Positions 1-8,400 of a DNA stretch of 64,000 bases are shown here, in pieces. Both the position numbers and the translations under genes were made by a program. This stretch comes from Marinimicrococcus sp033875255 (GTDB lineage: Bacteria > Pseudomonadota > Alphaproteobacteria > Geminicoccales > Geminicoccaceae): positions 1-64,000 of the forward strand of contig JAWZSN010000012.1 in the NCBI GenBank assembly GCA_033875255.1, given 5' to 3'. Numbering within the stretch: position 1 is the stretch's first letter; every line of letters begins with the position of its first letter. A model generated the notes under the pieces. The model was not told the DNA's origin. It searched no databases and worked only from the letters and a program-made list of their open reading frames with translations.

Positions 1-388
1 GGTAGAAGCGCGTTTTCTCACCGAGCCCCAGCAGGCGGATCGCCTCGAGCAGCCTGAGCGTGCCCAGGGCATCGGCGTTGCCGGTATATTCCGGCGTCTC
101 GAAGCTCACCTTGACGTGGCTCTGTGCCGCCAGATTGTAGATCTCGTCGGGCTGCACCTCCTGGACCACGCGGATCAGGTTGGTGGCGTCGGTCATGTCG
201 CCGTGATGCAGGAACAGCCGCGCGTCCCTCTCGTGCGGGTCCTCGTAGAGATGGTCGATCCGCGCGGTGTTGAACGACGAGCTGCGCCGCTTGAGCCCGT
301 GCACCTCGTAGCCCTTGCCCAGCAACAGCTCCGCCAGATAGGCACCGTCCTGGCCGGTGATCCCGGTGATGAGCGCGCGCTTTTTCAT
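1..388 (-). CDS. gmd: GDP-mannose 4,6-dehydratase (3' part outside window)
   Basis: Converts GDP-mannose to GDP-4-keto-6-deoxymannose, the precursor of GDP-fucose, GDP-rhamnose and related surface sugars, in the cytoplasm. About 129 N-terminal residues are visible. They start MKKRALITGITGQDGAYL, with the SDR NAD(P)-binding glycine motif GITGQDG at residues 9-15, followed by the Gmd-typical LKRRSSSFNTARIDHLY and NLAAQSHVKVSFE segments. The ATG at 388 is the only sensible start, since a second nearby ATG runs into a stop after two codons. It lies 31 bp downstream of the sugar transferase gene on the same strand, so the two probably share a transcript. The gene continues past the left edge, so catalytic Tyr/Lys residues cannot be checked. 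The family assignment is secure. Confidence 0.93.
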   Translation of the reverse strand, partial: MKKRALITGITGQDGAYLAELLLGKGYEVHGLKRRSSSFNTARIDHLYEDPHERDARLFLHHGDMTDATNLIRVVQEVQPDEIYNLAAQSHVKVSFETPEYTGNADALGTLRLLEAIRLLGLGEKTRFY

Positions 389-419
389 CTCATGCAGTCC
401 AGTATAAGGCGCCGATCGG

Positions 420-1880
420 TCATGCGGTCGCGCGCTCGATCGCCTTGCTGTCGATCTTCTCGCCGAAGACCATCATCCATGCCGTCTTCGCCGCGATCTT
501 CAAATCGAGCAGCGGCGAGTAGTTGCGGATGTACCAGATGTCGAGGGCGAGCTTGTCGTTCATGCGCAGCTGGTGGCCGCCATTGACCTGCGCCCAGCCG
601 GTGATGCCCGGCCGCACGAGGAAGCGCTCGTGCATGGCCTCGCCCAGGTCGGGGAGATCGCGGGGCAGAAGCGGGCGCGGGCCGACGAGCGACATGTCGC
701 CGATCAGCACGTTCCAGAGCTGCGGCAGCTCGTCGAGGCGGGTGCGGCGCAGCAGCCGGCCCACCGGCGTCAGCCGCTGCTCGTCGCTCAGCCGCAGGCC
801 CGGCGGCTGGTCCACAAGGGTGCGGAACTTGTAGAGCGTGAAGGCCTGCAGCCCGCGTCCCGGCCGCATCTGGTGGAAGATCACCGGACGGCCGAGGCTC
901 ATGCAGACCAGCGCGCAGATGAGCAGCATCAGCGGCGCGGTGAGCAGCAGCCCGGCAAGGGCCACCGTGATGTCGGCCAGCCGCTTGATGGCGAAGAAGG
1001 ACCGGCGGCCGAGCTTGTCGAGCTCCACGGGCACCGCATGCCTCGCCGGATCCTGACCGAGCTCCTCGACATGCAGGAGATCGGTCAGCGTCCTGGTCCC
1101 GAGACCGAGCGCGTCCGCCTGCTGGAGGAGCGAGGCGAGCGAGTCGCCGTCGAAGGAGTCGACCGGGGCCGCCAGGACGAGCGACCGCGGACGCATGCCG
1201 TGAACCGCCAGCGTGGCGACGGCGGCGTGCAGGTCCGCGAGGCCGCCCAGCACGGGCACCCGCCGGATATGCCGGTTCTGCAGCTCCGGCCGGTCGTCGA
1301 GGACACCCACCGGCTGGACATGGGCGCCGGTCCGCCGCTGCAGGAGCTCGATGAGGAGCGCTGCCGCATCGCCGCCACCGATGACCAGCACCGGTTGCAG
1401 GCTCGGGTAGTGAACCCTCCCCCCTCCGGCCCGCCGGGCGAAGAGAAAGGCGTAGGCGATGCGGCTGCCGCCGAGAGCGACCAGCAGGAACATCCACTGG
1501 ATCAGCGGGACCGAGCGCGCCACGCCGCTCAGCCTGTCCACCAGGAAGAGGGCCGGCACGAACAGCAGCATCAGGAGACACACCGCCTTGAACACCGCGC
1601 TCAGATCGGCGGCGGAGGCATAGCGCCAGATGCTTCGATAGAGCCCGAACGTGGAGAACACGCCGACCGCCAGCAGCAGCAGCAGCGGCACCGCGTCGGC
1701 GCTTACCCGGAGGATCTCGCCAATGGTCTGCTGCCCGCCGTCGCGCAGCGGTGCGCCCCAGGCGCGAAGAAACAAGGCGGCCGGGAAGGAAACCCCTGCG
1801 AGCATCAGATCGTGCAGCATCACGATCCATTGTCGGTGGCCGGACGAGAGGCCGGCACGAATGGAAGGTCTACCTGCCAT
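420..1880 (-). CDS. Polyprenyl-phosphate sugar-1-phosphate transferase (exopolysaccharide/O-antigen initiating enzyme)
   Basis: Inner-membrane enzyme that should load the first sugar phosphate onto undecaprenyl phosphate. The protein has 486 residues from the ATG at 1880; an upstream extension to 2099 is possible but reads as low-complexity Arg/Pro-rich sequence. The N-terminal third has about four hydrophobic segments and the GLYRSIWRYAS stretch, then a Rossmann-like CoA-binding domain (VLVIGGGDAA). The C-terminal 200 residues are a bacterial sugar transferase domain with a hydrophobic anchor, YKFRT, DELPQLWNVL, GDMSLVGPRP and RPGITGWAQVNG. The N-terminal half resembles WbpM/CapD-type proteins, but the epimerase domain is absent and the transferase domain takes its place. 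Gmd downstream and a UDP-sugar dehydrogenase upstream fit a polysaccharide locus. The sugar is unknown. Confidence 0.9.
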   Translation of the reverse strand: MAGRPSIRAGLSSGHRQWIVMLHDLMLAGVSFPAALFLRAWGAPLRDGGQQTIGEILRVSADAVPLLLLLAVGVFSTFGLYRSIWRYASAADLSAVFKAVCLLMLLFVPALFLVDRLSGVARSVPLIQWMFLLVALGGSRIAYAFLFARRAGGGRVHYPSLQPVLVIGGGDAAALLIELLQRRTGAHVQPVGVLDDRPELQNRHIRRVPVLGGLADLHAAVATLAVHGMRPRSLVLAAPVDSFDGDSLASLLQQADALGLGTRTLTDLLHVEELGQDPARHAVPVELDKLGRRSFFAIKRLADITVALAGLLLTAPLMLLICALVCMSLGRPVIFHQMRPGRGLQAFTLYKFRTLVDQPPGLRLSDEQRLTPVGRLLRRTRLDELPQLWNVLIGDMSLVGPRPLLPRDLPDLGEAMHERFLVRPGITGWAQVNGGHQLRMNDKLALDIWYIRNYSPLLDLKIAAKTAWMMVFGEKIDSKAIERATA

Positions 1881-2214
1881 AGGAAAGCCGCCGCCCCTGC
1901 CTATCGCGTCACGGGGATCCGCGACGCCGTCTTGCTGCCGAAGCAGACGGAAGGGTTTCCAGCGCGGACCAGCCCATTCACCCGCAGCGGATAGACTTCC
2001 AGCGTCATCACGAACCCTGCCCTCGACACACGCCGGCGTGCCGGGCGACGCGGGTCTGCTGCTGCGCAGCATTTCGCGGTGCCGTGGCCGCCGTGACAAT
2101 CGGTCGAGGAGAAACTACCGCAGTGTCCGACATGAGTGCAACCGGAAGGTATACCCCATAAAATGCAATGCAAATTATATGGCAATCGACATAATTTTTC
2201 AGCTTCCCAGTTCG
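1881..2214. other. Intergenic region with AT-rich block
   Basis: Gap of 334 bp between two minus-strand polysaccharide genes. Positions about 2140-2205 are strikingly AT-rich against a background near 70% GC and hold the promoter candidate listed separately. The rest (1881-2130) is GC-rich. It carries only an in-frame extension of the sugar transferase with no convincing ribosome binding site or protein-like composition, so it is taken as a roughly 290-nt leader. Confidence 0.5.
2174..2202 (-). promoter_or_regulatory. Putative sigma70-type promoter for the sugar transferase-gmd unit
   Basis: On the minus strand CTGAAA (2202-2197) is followed after exactly 17 bp by a perfect TATAAT (2179-2174), placing the start of transcription near 2167. 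It sits inside the AT-rich island and would leave a long leader before the ATG at 1880. The hexamers and spacing are seen directly; promoter activity is inferred. Confidence 0.5.
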
Positions 2215-3561
2215 TCAGGCTGGAACAACCGAAGCATGTCCTGTCGACAGACGGTTGCGGGTATCTACCAGCAGGGGAACTACTCGCTGCAACAGCGACC
2301 AGTCGATGGCGTCGTGGTCGGTGATCACGAGCGCCGCGTCGAGCTGCCGCAGCGCCTCGGCCTCGAGGGGAACGGAGCGGCGGCCGGCGAGGGCGGCGTG
2401 CTCGCGGGTCGGCGGGATCACGGGCACGTGGGGGTCGTGATAGGAGAGAAGGGCGCCGCGCGCCTCGAGGAGGCGCCAGACGGTGAGCGCCGGGCTCTCC
2501 CGCATGTCGTCGACATTCTTCTTGTAGGCGATGCCGACCAAGAGGATGCGGGCGCCGTTCAGGCCCTTGCCGGTGCGGGCGTCGAGGGCCTCGGCGAGGC
2601 GGGCCACGACCCAGGCCGGCATGGCGGTATTGATCTCGCCGGCGAGCTCGACGAAGCGGGTGCGCACGCCGAACTCGCGGGCCCGCCAGGTGAGGTAGAA
2701 CGGGTCGATGGGGATGCAGTGGCCGCCCAGCCCCGGCCCGGGCCGGAACGGCATGTAGCCGAAGGGCTTGGTGGCGGCCGCCTCGATCACCTCGAACACG
2801 TCGATGCCCATGGCGGTGAAGACCGTCTTGAGCTCGTTGACGAGGGCGATGTTGACGCTTCGGAAGATGTTCTCGGTGAGCTTCACCGCCTCGGCGAGAT
2901 CGGTCGAGGAGACCGGGACGGTGGCGCACACGAAGCTCCGGTAGAGGGCGCTAGCCAGCCGCAGCGCCGCCTCGCCGTCGCCGCCCACCACCCTGGGGAT
3001 CCGCGCGGTCTCGAAATCGCGGTTCCCGGGATCCTCGCGCTCGGGGCTGTAGGCCAGGAAGAAATCGCGGCCCGAGACGAGACCGCCCGCCTCGAGCAGC
3101 GGCTTGAGGACCTCGCGGGTGGTGCCGGGCCAGGTGGTGCTCTCCAGCACCACCAGCTGGCCCGGGCGAATATGCGGGGCGATCGAGCGGGCGGTGCCCT
3201 CGACGAAGGAGAGATCGGGCTCGTGATGCCGGCCCAGCGGGGTCGGCACGCACAGCAGGAGCGCGTCGCACTGGGCAGCGCGGGCAAAGTCGCAGGTCGC
3301 CTCGAAGAGACCTCTTTCCCGCCGGTCGGCCACCCGCTCGTGGCCGATATGGGCCAGCGGGCTCAGGCCGCGGTTGAGGTTCTCGACCTTCGGCGCATCG
3401 ATGTCGAAGCCCAGAACATGAAAGCCGGCCTCGCTCGCCGCCAGCATCAGCGGCAGGCCCACATAGCCCATGCCGACGATGCCGATCCGGGCAGTGCGGC
3501 CGGCAAGGCGTGCCTCGAGGGCCGCCTCGAGCTCTTCTGTGTGGCTGGCAGCGTTCGACAA
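2215..3561 (-). CDS. Nucleotide sugar dehydrogenase (UDP-N-acetyl-glucosamine/mannosamine 6-dehydrogenase type)
   Basis: Oxidises C6 of a UDP-amino sugar to the uronic acid with two NAD+, giving an acidic sugar for capsule or O-antigen. The protein has 448 residues. The NAD-binding motif GMGYVG is at 30-35, the middle-domain block YSPERxDPGN at about 171-180, catalytic-site Lys227 and Asn231 are in AVKLTEN, and the catalytic cysteine is Cys282 in GGHCIPIDP with Asp286 after it. This HCIPIDP form is typical of the WbpA/WecC group rather than UDP-glucose dehydrogenase. It is transcribed with the sugar transferase and gmd on the minus strand, 334 bp upstream of them. Whether the substrate is UDP-GlcNAc or UDP-ManNAc cannot be decided by eye. 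Confidence 0.92.
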   Translation of the reverse strand: MSNAASHTEELEAALEARLAGRTARIGIVGMGYVGLPLMLAASEAGFHVLGFDIDAPKVENLNRGLSPLAHIGHERVADRRERGLFEATCDFARAAQCDALLLCVPTPLGRHHEPDLSFVEGTARSIAPHIRPGQLVVLESTTWPGTTREVLKPLLEAGGLVSGRDFFLAYSPEREDPGNRDFETARIPRVVGGDGEAALRLASALYRSFVCATVPVSSTDLAEAVKLTENIFRSVNIALVNELKTVFTAMGIDVFEVIEAAATKPFGYMPFRPGPGLGGHCIPIDPFYLTWRAREFGVRTRFVELAGEINTAMPAWVVARLAEALDARTGKGLNGARILLVGIAYKKNVDDMRESPALTVWRLLEARGALLSYHDPHVPVIPPTREHAALAGRRSVPLEAEALRQLDAALVITDHDAIDWSLLQRVVPLLVDTRNRLSTGHASVVPA

Positions 3562-3699
3562 GACCGTGTCTCCCTTCGCGGCAGGCCGCAGACCTAGCGC
3601 GACTCGCGTGCGGGCGGAATATTGCGGGCACTTGCGGCGTGGGTCCGCAGCGCGCGGTCGCTCCCGCGCGCTGTGGCCGAGACTGACGAAAGGGGAAGC

Positions 3700-5454
3700 T
3701 CAGCCGCGCGCAGCGCCTTGCGACGGCACCGCCGCCGCCCGGGCGCGCACCGCATAGACCGGCACCGGCGCCCGCTTGCCCTTGAGCTGGAGGGGGGCCA
3801 GGGGCTCGGCCTCGAGGTCGGCAGCGTGGCGCACGGCCTCGAAGCTCGGCAGGCTCACCAGCGTCTGGCCGCGTCCCGCCTGCCCGCAGAGCCGGGCGGC
3901 GAGATTCACCGCATCGCCCAGCACCGTGTAGTCCATGCGCTCGGGGCTGCCCATCGCCCCCATCACCACCTCGCCGGTATTGATGCCGATGCCCACGGCG
4001 AGGTCCCAGGAGGGCCGCTCGGCGGAGAGCTCGCCCATCCGCGCCTGCATCGCCAGGGCGCAGTGCACGGCGTTGGCGGCCGAGGCGTCGCCGGTGAACA
4101 GCGCCAGGATCTCGTCGCCGACGAACTTGTCGATATCGCCGCCATGCTCCTTCACGATCCGCGCCAGGTGCTGGAAATAGAAGTTCAGCACCTCGACCAC
4201 GAGGCCCGGCTCGTGGGCCTCGGCGAAGGCGGTGTAGCCGCGGATGTCGCAGAACAGCATGGTGGCGCGGCGCCGCGTGCCGCCGAGCTGGACGCCGCCC
4301 TGCTCGGCGTGGCGGATCGCCGCCATGGTGCCGCCCGAGACGAATTTCTCCAGCTGCAGCCGCTCGGCGAGGCCGACGATCATGGCATTCATGCGGCGGG
4401 CGAGATCGCCGATCTCGTCCTGCAGGTGCACGCCGCCCCTGACCCGCACGTCGAGATTGCCCCTGGCCACCTCCACCGCCACCCGGTCGATCTCGAGGAT
4501 CGGCCGGCTGATGGCAAGCGCCAGCGCCACGGCCCCCAGAACCGCCACGGCGAGGCCCGCCGCCCCCCAGAAGAGCAGGCTGCTGGTCATCTTCTGGACC
4601 GCCAGATAGGCATCGCGCTGCGGGCGCTCGGCGAGGATGGTCCAGCTCACCGGCCGGGTGAAGGCATAGGCGCCCAGCATCACCTCGCCGTCGGGCCGGG
4701 TATAGGGGGCGACACCGCTGGAGCGGGAGCTCGACGCCAGCAGCCGCGTCGCCTGGGCCACGATCGGGTAGTGGCCGAGGTCGCGCCGCTGGGTGTCGAA
4801 CACCCGGCGCCCCTCGCGGTCGACGAGGGTGAGCTCGCCCGAGCGGGCGAACGGGCTGTTGCCGACCAGCGCCCGCAAGCGCTCGAGGTCGATGCGCGCC
4901 GAAAGCATGGCCGCCGATCCGGCGAGCGGCTCGCGCAGCGGCAGCAGCACGGTGGCGAGCCAGTCGCCGGTCTGCGGCAGGAAGCCGGCGTCGGGGGCGA
5001 ACACCGCGCCGGCCTTGCGCAGCCGGTCGAGCTCGACCGGGCCCATGCGCAGCACGTCGAGCGGATCGAGCCCGGCCGCGCGAAGCCGCTCGCTGAAGGC
5101 GTCCTTGGTGACCACCAGCGGGAGGTCGCCGCCTTCGAGGGTGATCTGCAGCGCCACCACGTCGGCGATGTCGGCGATCCCGTGGGTGAGCAACGCCACC
5201 TTCTCCTGGACCCCCAGCCGCTGGTCGTCGAGAGCGTTGCGGATCAGCAGCAGCGGGCCCAGCCAGCTCCGCTCGAAAACGTCGTTGATCTCGCGGGCAA
5301 GCTCGCTCGCCACGCCCAGCAGCTGCTCGTTGGCGGTGCTCTTGAGCTCGTCCTCGCCGATCCGGATCATGGTGCGGGCGGCCACCATGATCGGCAGCAC
5401 CGCGATGGCCACCGCGAAGAGCAGGAGCTTGAGGCGAAGGGTGAGCCTCGGCAT
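3700..5454 (-). CDS. Membrane-bound class III adenylate cyclase with periplasmic sensor and HAMP domain
   Basis: Makes cAMP from ATP in response to a periplasmic signal. The protein has 584 residues: transmembrane helix at about 9-26, a periplasmic region of about 260 residues resembling a dCache/PAS-type sensor, a second helix at about 291-315, HAMP linker at about 316-370, and the cyclase domain from about 395. The catalytic set is complete: metal-binding Asp403 (FCDIRGYT) and Asp447 (FVGDE), purine-selecting Lys443 and Asp508 (typical of adenylate rather than guanylate cyclases), and transition-state Asn517 and Arg521 in NLAARL. It is the last gene of an operon, 6 bp after the PKD protein gene. 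Its last nine codons coincide with a repeat also found near 26990. Confidence 0.92.
   Translation of the reverse strand: MPRLTLRLKLLLFAVAIAVLPIMVAARTMIRIGEDELKSTANEQLLGVASELAREINDVFERSWLGPLLLIRNALDDQRLGVQEKVALLTHGIADIADVVALQITLEGGDLPLVVTKDAFSERLRAAGLDPLDVLRMGPVELDRLRKAGAVFAPDAGFLPQTGDWLATVLLPLREPLAGSAAMLSARIDLERLRALVGNSPFARSGELTLVDREGRRVFDTQRRDLGHYPIVAQATRLLASSSRSSGVAPYTRPDGEVMLGAYAFTRPVSWTILAERPQRDAYLAVQKMTSSLLFWGAAGLAVAVLGAVALALAISRPILEIDRVAVEVARGNLDVRVRGGVHLQDEIGDLARRMNAMIVGLAERLQLEKFVSGGTMAAIRHAEQGGVQLGGTRRRATMLFCDIRGYTAFAEAHEPGLVVEVLNFYFQHLARIVKEHGGDIDKFVGDEILALFTGDASAANAVHCALAMQARMGELSAERPSWDLAVGIGINTGEVVMGAMGSPERMDYTVLGDAVNLAARLCGQAGRGQTLVSLPSFEAVRHAADLEAEPLAPLQLKGKRAPVPVYAVRARAAAVPSQGAARG
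3702..3733 (-). repeat. Dispersed repeat, copy 1 (overlaps the cyclase stop codon)
   Basis: On the minus strand this 32-bp segment matches 26980-27010 of the plus strand over 31 positions with a single extra base (3723 here). The identical core is 21 bp, 3702-3722 against 26990-27010, and contains GCAAGGCGCTGCGCGCGGC. This copy supplies the last codons of the cyclase gene and the first base of its stop codon. A shorter 15-bp copy is at 27109-27123. Confidence 0.6.
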
Positions 5455-5460
5455 CGTGCC

Positions 5461-8400
5461 CTACTCGCGCCCGCGCAGCCTGACCGAGACCTGGTCGCTG
5501 GCCTCGCCGCAGGGCAGGCCGGAGCCGTCACGGGCGACGAGCCGCACATCGTAGAGCCCGGGCTCGGCATAGCTGTGGCGCACCCGGTCGCCGGCCAGCC
5601 GCACGCCGTCGCCCAGCTCCCAGACATAGCTCAGCGGCTGGCCGTCCGCGTCGGCCGACTGTGTGGCGTCGAACAGCAGCTCGTCATGGGCGCCGCCGAC
5701 GAAGCCCTCCCGGTCGCCGCCGGCATGGGCCACCGGCGGCGCGTTCACCAGCACCCGCACCGTGTCGCGGCCCACCGCGCAGGCGGAGCCGGAATCGTCG
5801 GTCACCTCGAGCACCACCTCGTAGCTGCCGGGCTCGGCAAAGCCGTGCGCGACCTGCGCTCCCTCGGCCTCCGCGCCGTCCCCGAAGATCCAGCGCCAGC
5901 CGGTGAGCGCGCCGTCCGGGTCGTGCGAGCGGCCGGCATCGAAGCGCACCTCCTCGCCCGGGCAGACCATCCGGTCGGGGCCGGCCTCGGCGCGCGGCGT
6001 GCGGTTGACACGCAGCGGCCGGACGAGCTGGCGGCGGGCATTGGCGAGCCCGCTGCCATCGTCGACGACGAGGGTCAGCGCATAGAGACCGGGACGCTCA
6101 TAGGCGTGGGCGACCTCCGGCCCCTCCGCTCCAGTGCCGTCGCCGAAGCTCCAGGCATGGCGCGCGATGGTGCCGTCGGCGTCACGCGAGCGGGCGGCGC
6201 TGAGCCGGAGCTCCTCGCCCGGACAGGCAGCCAGAGGTGCGTCCAGCGCGGGCTCGGGCGGCGCGTTGACGGCCACGGTGTGCCGCGCCTGCACCTCGCT
6301 GTTGGCGAGGCCGGCATCGTCGGCGACGGTGAGCGTGACCTCGTAGCGGCCGCTCGCCCCGTAGCGATGCCGGGCGTTGACGCCAAAGGCGGTGGCGCCG
6401 TCGCCGAAATCCCAGCGCCATGCGGTGATGCCGCCGTCGGGATCGCGCGAGCGCGAGCCGTCGAACACCAGCTCCTCGCCGACCGCCGCCTCGAGCGGGG
6501 CATCGGCCACCGCTACCGGCGGCGCGTTGACGGTGATGGCACGGCGCGCCTCGGCGGTGCTGCAGGCGGCCACGCCGCCCTCGGTCGCGAGCGAGAGCGT
6601 CACCACATGGCTGCCGGCTTTCTGGTAGGCGTGATGGGCCACAGGCCCCTCGGCCGTGGCACCGTCGCCGAAGTCCCAGCGCCAGCCGGTGATGCGGCCG
6701 GCGGTGGCGGCCGAGCCGGTGCCGTCGAACGTCACGGTCTCGCCGACCGCGACGCTGGCGGGGGCGACGATGCGCGGCGCCGGGGCCTCGACCACCGTCA
6801 GCAGCGCCTCGCTGGTGCTGGTGTTGGCGCACTGGCCGATCTGGTCGCCCTCGATGGTGAGCTGCACGCGGTACTCGCCGGGCTTCTGGTAGATGTGCAC
6901 CGGCCGCTCGCCGCCGCCGGCCGTGCCGTCGCCGAAGCTCCAGGTGAAGCGGTTGACCACGCCGTCGGCATCGCGCGAGGCGGAGCCGTCGAAGCGGACC
7001 TCGGTGTTGGCGCAGACCTGCCGGTCGGGACCGGCCTCGGCGATCGGCGAGGACGCGACGCGCACGAGGATCCGGTCGGTGTGGCTGTTGCCGGGAAAGC
7101 CGGAATCGTCCTCCACCGTGAGGGTCACCGGATAGACGGCCCCCTGCCGCCAGGTCTTGGTGGGATTGACGATGTCGGCACCCGTCCCGTCGCCGAAGTC
7201 CCAGCGATAGCGCAGCAGGCCGCCTTCGGGATCGGACGAGCGGCTGCCGTCGAAGACCACCACGTCGCCCGAGCAGGCCTCGCGGTTGCCGCCGGCATCG
7301 GCCAGCGGCGGCCGGTCGATCGTCAGGGTCACAGCGGTGCTCGCCCTGGCATTGGCGAGCCCGCTGCCGTCATCGACCGTGAGCAGCACGGGGTAGCTGC
7401 CGCCCCTGGCGAAGGTATGGCTCACCACCGCCCCGCGCGCGGGGGGCGAGCCGTCGCCGAAGTCCCATTCGTGGAGCAGCGTGTCGCCGTCGGCATCGGC
7501 CGAGGCGGTGCCGTCGAAGATCACCGTGCTGGCGGAGGTGAAGAGGTCGCGGCCGGCGTCCGCCACCGGCTGGTGGTTGATGCGGATCGCCACCTCGTCC
7601 TGGGCCACGCCGTTGATGGCGCCGCTGTCGTCGGTGACGGTGAGCCGGGCGCTGTAGATGCCGGGCTCGGCATAGCTACGGCGTACCGCGCGGCCGTCGG
7701 CCGGCTCCTCGCGGTCGCCGAAATCCCAGCGGAAAGAAGCGATGCGGCCGTCCGGATCGTGCGAGTTGCCGGCATCCAGCACCACCTCCTCGCCCGGCGC
7801 CGCACGGATCTCGGGCCCGGCATCGGCAACCGGCGGAGCGTTGATCACCACCCGCGCCTCGTCATAGTCGACGGCGTCGGGCTGGCCGGTGTCGTCGCGC
7901 ACGGCGAGGCGGACCTGATAGACGCCGGGCCGCTGGAAGGTGTGGGCGACACGCTCGCCGCTGGCCGTGCCGCCGTCCTTGAAGTCCCAGAGATGCTCGA
8001 GAATGTCGCCGTCCGGGTCGAACGAGCCGGCAGCCGAGAAGACCAGCTCCTGCCCCGGCGCCGCCAGACGGTCGGGTCCAGCGTCGGCGATCGGCGCCTC
8101 GTTCACCAGCACCCGAAGCGAGTCGCTGGCGCTGTTGCGGCTCGTGCCGGAATCGTCGGTTACCGTGAGCACTACCCGATAGCGGCCCGGCTCGCGGTAG
8201 ACATGGACAGGCGAGGGCCCCTCGCCGGCGGTGCCGTCGCCGAAATCCCAGAGCCAGCGCGCGATGGCGCCGTCCGGGTCGTGCGAGGCGCTGCCATCGA
8301 AGCGGACCTCGCTCGCGGTCACCACCTGGTCGGGTCCGGCATCGGCCACCGGCGGGGCGTTGACACGAACGATGGCGGTGTCCTCCGTCGTGCCGCTGCT

